The notes beneath the pieces were generated by a model. That model was given only the letters and a program-made list of their open reading frames with translations. It was not told the origin of the DNA and made no database searches. Positions 6,991 to 10,561 of a stretch of 10,561 nt of DNA are shown piece after piece (position 1 is the stretch's first letter; each line of letters starts with the position of its first letter). The DNA lies in contig CAIZGA010000461.1 of NCBI GenBank assembly GCA_903932385.1, positions 1 through 10,561 of the forward strand, given 5' to 3'. Source of the stretch: an uncultured Acidobacteriota bacterium (lineage in GTDB: Bacteria > Acidobacteriota > Terriglobia > Terriglobales > Acidobacteriaceae). A program made the translations under genes and the position numbers.

Positions 6991-9423
6991 ATGCAACAAC
7001 AGCACCCCCGGAAGCCCGGCACCGAACTCGAAACCACGAGACCGCTGCCGTCTGCAAAATCCAACACGGATGAGAGCGAGCGTGAACTGCGCCATCGCAG
7101 AATCACTGCTCTGGTGTTGGGGATTGCCGCGCTTCTGTTGTTTGCCGCACTGGCACTGCTGACCGCCTTCAAACAATTCACCGTGCAGGCTTCGAGCGCG
7201 GGAGATGTACTCGTCTTCACCGCATTCAGCAGTTTGGCCGTGCTACTGTTTGTCACCATCCTGCTGCTCTTCATCCGCAACATGCTCAAGCTCTACGCCG
7301 ACCAGCGCAATCGTTTGCTGGGTTCGCGGCTGCGCTGGCGGATGCTGGTGGGTGCGCTGCTGATTTCTTTCGCGCCCATTCTTTTCATGTCTTTCTTCAA
7401 CTACGGATTGCTGAACCGTTCAGTGGACCGCTGGTTCTCGCAGCCGGCAACGGTGTTGCGTGATGATTCAAACGATGTCGCGATGAGCCTTTCCAGTTAT
7501 TCCACTGCAAACGCGCGAGCCGAGGCGGAAGAGATGGCGACCAATCTGGAATCGGCGGGAATTCTTGGAGAAAAATCTGGCACACTGCAACCCGCGCAGG
7601 TGGAACAGTGGATGCGGTTGCACAATGTTGGTCTGCAAGGCGGGTTTGCGATTTTGTACGACGCGGGCAATCTGGTGGCAACGTTTAATCTGCCGCAGGC
7701 CACGCGCGAAGGCCTGGTGGTAAAGCCGTGGCTGGCGCCGCAGCCGGATGCAGCCGAAGTAAAACATTCTGATGTGCCGCTGACGGCTGCGATTTTGCAG
7801 GCAGCACAACGGCCGGAGGAGCAGATTGCTTCCATCGGCAAGAGTGATTATGCGTTGGGCCTGTCTCATGCAGCGGGCAACACTCTGGTCATCACCGGCG
7901 TGCCCATGCCCACTGGCATGAGCAGTGCCGTGCAACGGTTGCGTAGTGAGGCGGCGACGTATCGCCAACTTTTTCAAGAGCGTCGCATGGTGCGCGCAAA
8001 CTACATGGCGCTGCTGTTCATGATTACGATGCTCGCGTTTTTTGCGTCCAGCTGGTTGGCGCTGCACATGGCCAAACAGGTGACGCGGCCGGTGGAAGCG
8101 CTGGCCGATGCGATGGATGAAATCGCAGAAGGGCATTATGCGCACCGCGTTGCCGCATCTGCCACAACAGAACTCGGCGAACTGGTGAACTCCTTCAATC
8201 GCATGGCAGAGGATTTGGAGACGAGCCGCATCAAAGCCGATGCTTCGACTCGCCAACTTTCTGCAGTGAATGCGGCGCTGGAAGCGCGTCGAATTGAATT
8301 GGAAACATTGCTCGAGACAATTCCCAACGGCGTAGTCACGCTGGATACGCAACGCCGCATCATGCAGTCGAACCGCGCGTTTTCTGAAATGCTGGATCCG
8401 GGCGGACAGCAGCCGTTCATCGGCCAGACGATTGATGAGTTGCTGCCGGAAGAAGCGGTGGAGTTGCTCGACCGTCTATTTCGTCGCAGCCATCGCATGG
8501 GCAGTGCCAGCGGAGAGATGGACCTGCATCTGCAGGGCCGCGCAATGAACTTTGCCGCAACGGTTGCGTTGCTCGAGAGCGGCGTGGAAAGCAGCGCTTC
8601 TCTCAAACATGTTCGCGGATATGTCTTGGTGTTGGAAGATGTGACGGAATTGTTGCGCGCGCAGAAGCAGGTTGCATGGAAAGAAGTGGCGCGTCGCGTG
8701 GCGCATGAAATTAAAAACCCGCTCACGCCAATTTCATTATCAGCGGAGCGTATACAGCGACATTTGCTGCGGTTGCCTGCACCCACCCAACAGAACGAAT
8801 CAGTCGGCATCATGCAGAAATGCAGCGAAGTGATTCGCAGCTCCGTGGAAAGCATGCGCAAGCTGGTGGACCAGTTTGCAACGCTTGCGGAATTTCCGGC
8901 GGCACAACCGCGGCCTGCCGATCTGAACAATATCGTAAAAAATTCACTGGCGCTGTTTGCCGGTCGTTTAGAAGGCATCAATATTCGTCTGGATCTCGCG
9001 CAAGATCTTCCGCCGGTGATGGCCGATGCGGAGTCACTGAAGCGCGCGTTGGCGAATCTAATCGACAACGCCGCTGAAGCAGTGCAGGATTCGCTGCTGC
9101 GCGAGATTTATATTTCCACATCGTTAGTGGATAGCAGCGGCGCGGCGAACATGGCAGAGTTGGTCATCGCAGACACGGGCCATGGCCTGACCGACGATAT
9201 GCGCGAGCGGCTCTTCATGCCGTATGTTTCCACCAAAGAACGCGGCACCGGGTTGGGGCTGGCGATTGTGGCGAAAATTATTCAGGACCACGGTGGCACC
9301 ATTCGCGCTGAAAAGAATTCACCGGCCGGTGCAAGATTCTTGATTGAGCTGCCGCTGGTGCATACAGTCAATGAAATGGAATCAACGGCCACGCCCGCGC
9401 TTGGCACAGGAGAACGCGCATGA
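6991..9423 (+). CDS. ntrY: NtrY-type membrane sensor histidine kinase
   Basis: This inner-membrane sensor kinase should autophosphorylate on a histidine and phosphorylate the regulator encoded next. Its 810 residues show a polar N-terminus, membrane segments at about 38-60, 72-96 and 117-138, a predicted extracytoplasmic sensory region at about 140-335, a fourth segment at about 338-359, a HAMP linker at about 360-412, a coiled stretch, a PAS domain at about 436-550, then HisKA and HATPase_c. The H-box AHEIKNPLTP places the phospho-acceptor at H572. The N-box contains N693, the G1 box is DTGHG at 728-732, and the G2 box is GTGLGLA from 752. The tract AWKEVARRVAHEIKNPLTP and the NRSVDRWFS motif after the third segment are typical of NtrY. 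The start is supported by AAGGAG. Its stop overlaps the next start (ATGA), indicating an operon and coupling. The signal it senses cannot be read from sequence; NtrY relatives are linked to nitrogen and redox or oxygen responses. Confidence 0.9.
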   Translation: MQQQHPRKPGTELETTRPLPSAKSNTDESERELRHRRITALVLGIAALLLFAALALLTAFKQFTVQASSAGDVLVFTAFSSLAVLLFVTILLLFIRNMLKLYADQRNRLLGSRLRWRMLVGALLISFAPILFMSFFNYGLLNRSVDRWFSQPATVLRDDSNDVAMSLSSYSTANARAEAEEMATNLESAGILGEKSGTLQPAQVEQWMRLHNVGLQGGFAILYDAGNLVATFNLPQATREGLVVKPWLAPQPDAAEVKHSDVPLTAAILQAAQRPEEQIASIGKSDYALGLSHAAGNTLVITGVPMPTGMSSAVQRLRSEAATYRQLFQERRMVRANYMALLFMITMLAFFASSWLALHMAKQVTRPVEALADAMDEIAEGHYAHRVAASATTELGELVNSFNRMAEDLETSRIKADASTRQLSAVNAALEARRIELETLLETIPNGVVTLDTQRRIMQSNRAFSEMLDPGGQQPFIGQTIDELLPEEAVELLDRLFRRSHRMGSASGEMDLHLQGRAMNFAATVALLESGVESSASLKHVRGYVLVLEDVTELLRAQKQVAWKEVARRVAHEIKNPLTPISLSAERIQRHLLRLPAPTQQNESVGIMQKCSEVIRSSVESMRKLVDQFATLAEFPAAQPRPADLNNIVKNSLALFAGRLEGINIRLDLAQDLPPVMADAESLKRALANLIDNAAEAVQDSLLREIYISTSLVDSSGAANMAELVIADTGHGLTDDMRERLFMPYVSTKERGTGLGLAIVAKIIQDHGGTIRAEKNSPAGARFLIELPLVHTVNEMESTATPALGTGERA
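9408..9412 (+). promoter_or_regulatory. Ribosome-binding site of the ntrX-like gene
   Basis: AGGAG lies inside the 3' end of the kinase gene, 7 nt before the overlapping ATG at 9420. It fixes the regulator start and supports coupled translation. Confidence 0.8.
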
Positions 9424-10561
9424 GCCATGTGCTGATTGTTGATGATGAAGCGGAGATTCGCGCATCGCTGGAAGGCGTGCTGGTCGACGAAGGTTACACA
9501 GTGACCACAAGCGGTACGGCGACCGAAGCCCTTACGTTGCTGCGTGACGCGGTCTTTGACGCAGTGCTGCTGGATGTGTGGCTGCCGGACCGTGATGGTC
9601 TGGATACGCTGGCCGACATTCGCGGCATGGCCAGCGATGAGACGCCCGAGGTCATCATCATTTCCGGCCACGGCACGATTGAGTCTGCCGTGCGCGCCAC
9701 CAAACTGGGTGCATTTGATTTTCTTGAGAAGCCGCTTTCGCTTGAGCGGACTTTGATTGTGTTAAAGAACGCGATTGATGCACGGCGGTTGCGTCTGGAT
9801 AATCGCGAGTATCGTCGCCAGTTGAGTGCGCGCAGCACCATCACCGGTGACAGTGTCTCTATGAAGGCAATGCGCCAGCAGATTAAATTGATGGCACCGA
9901 CCAACGGCCGCGTGCTCATCTATGGCGAGTCCGGCACCGGCAAGGAGTTAATTGCCCGCGCCATCCACGCAGAGAGCGAACGTCGTGAGCGCGTTTTTAT
10001 CGAACTGAATTGCGCGGCCATTCCCGAGGACTACATCGAGAGCGAACTTTTCGGCTATCGCCACAATGCAATCTCCGGCGGGCCTGCGGAAAAACGCGGC
10101 ACTTTTGAGCGCGCTGATGGCGGCACTTTATTCCTGGATGAAGTCGGCGACATGAGCCTGAAGACGCAGGCCAAGGTGCTGCATGCTCTGGATGAGCAGC
10201 GTTTCACGCCCGTCGGCGCAACGAGTCCCATCGTGGTGGATGCGCGTGTGATTGCCGCCACCAATAAAGATCTGGAAGAAGAAATTGCACGCGGAAATTT
10301 TCGCGAAGATCTTTTCTATCGACTCAACGTAATCCCGTTTTTTGTGCCGCCACTGCGGGAGCGCAAAGAAGACATCCCTTTACTGACGCGCGAATTTCTT
10401 ATCGAGTTTGGCCGCCAGTATGGGAGGCCGCGCGTGGAACTTTCAGAGGACGCCATCGCCATGCTGATGCAGTACAACTGGCCGGGCAACGTGCGCGAGC
10501 TACGCAATGTTATCGAACGTGTGCTGATTCTGAATCCGCGCGTGACACGGCTCGAACGCAA
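9420..10561 (+). CDS. ntrX: NtrX-type response regulator with receiver and AAA+ domains, partial at the 3' end
   Basis: This is the cognate cytoplasmic regulator of the kinase encoded just upstream. The first 380 codons are present; the window ends before the expected C-terminal Fis-type DNA-binding helix-turn-helix. The receiver domain (about 3-118) has acidic residues D8 and D9, phospho-acceptor D52, S82 and K104. The AAA+ domain (about 139 onward) has Walker A GESGTGKE at 169-176, Walker B GGTLFLDE at 234-241, an FREDLFYRLNV block that includes the arginine-finger region, and WPGNVREL near the end. The loop that in sigma-54 activators reads GAFTGA reads NAISGG here (residues 216-221) with no length change, so ATP binding looks intact while the sigma-54 contact is probably altered or lost. 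The start overlaps the kinase stop by 4 nt. NtrC or another group of the family is possible; pairing with an NtrY-type kinase supports NtrX. Confidence 0.9.
   Translation, partial: MSHVLIVDDEAEIRASLEGVLVDEGYTVTTSGTATEALTLLRDAVFDAVLLDVWLPDRDGLDTLADIRGMASDETPEVIIISGHGTIESAVRATKLGAFDFLEKPLSLERTLIVLKNAIDARRLRLDNREYRRQLSARSTITGDSVSMKAMRQQIKLMAPTNGRVLIYGESGTGKELIARAIHAESERRERVFIELNCAAIPEDYIESELFGYRHNAISGGPAEKRGTFERADGGTLFLDEVGDMSLKTQAKVLHALDEQRFTPVGATSPIVVDARVIAATNKDLEEEIARGNFREDLFYRLNVIPFFVPPLRERKEDIPLLTREFLIEFGRQYGRPRVELSEDAIAMLMQYNWPGNVRELRNVIERVLILNPRVTRLER

Larger units (their letters stand above)
6947..7006 (+). repeat. Inverted repeat enclosing the RBS and start codon of the kinase gene
   Basis: GGTGCTGTTG at 6947-6956 is the exact reverse complement of CAACAGCACC at 6997-7006. 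The 40-nt loop contains TATAAT, the AAGGAG ribosome-binding site and the ATG at 6991. GCTGTTGC also occurs twice upstream (6925-6932 and 6950-6957), giving a second, weaker partner for the right arm. In a readthrough transcript from ald the start region could be held in a stem-loop. A transcript starting downstream of TATAAT would lack the left arm. Confidence 0.45.

Noticed and set aside
7468..9068. Long minus-strand open frames (294 and 310 codons) inside the kinase gene
   Set aside because: Composition is rich in Arg, Ser and Cys, there is no domain or ribosome-binding support, and they are antisense to continuous conserved kinase domains.
1..10561. Search for mobile elements, CRISPR-like arrays, tRNAs, toxin-antitoxin or defence genes
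   Set aside because: No repeated spacer pattern, transposase-like frame, terminal inverted repeats or tRNA-like fold was seen. The window is occupied almost entirely by core genes.

Overview
This is a chromosomal housekeeping window of about 58% G+C (estimated by eye) from a Gram-negative-type, probably rod-shaped bacterium. The gene set, and the character of the NtrY/NtrX proteins, fit an Acidobacteriota (Terriglobia-like) genome. That assignment is inference from protein character, because no rRNA or other marker is present. I see no mobile element, CRISPR array, tRNA, rRNA or phage gene.

Left half, minus strand (18-4918): a compact cell-elongation operon read right to left, mreB - mreC - mreD - mrdA (PBP2). 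The products are the actin-like MreB filament, its membrane partners MreC and MreD, and the elongation-specific transpeptidase PBP2. Together they direct insertion of lateral-wall peptidoglycan. The gaps are 54 nt (mreB-mreC), 3 nt (mreC-mreD) and 56 nt (mreD-mrdA), consistent with one transcript. The operon may continue past the left edge; rodA often follows in such clusters, but only 17 bases remain.

Middle (4919-5821): a 218-nt gap upstream of mreB that probably carries its promoter; a minus-strand gene for an unrecognised 196-residue protein with one membrane segment (5137-5727); and a short divergent intergenic region.

Right half, plus strand (5822-10561): ald (alanine dehydrogenase), then an NtrY-type membrane sensor kinase and an NtrX-type response regulator with an AAA+ domain, cut off by the window end. 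Kinase and regulator overlap by 4 nt (ATGA) and clearly form one two-component pair. ald lies 53 nt upstream on the same strand, so an amino-acid/ammonium enzyme sits next to a regulator family often tied to nitrogen or redox control.

The most notable points are these. The regulator's AAA+ domain keeps Walker A and B but has NAISGG where sigma-54 activators have GAFTGA, so it may not act through sigma-54. A 10-bp perfect inverted repeat encloses the ribosome-binding site and start codon of the kinase gene. ald and the kinase gene share a 10-base motif just before their starts. Otherwise the window looks ordinary, and I found no convincing new multi-gene system.
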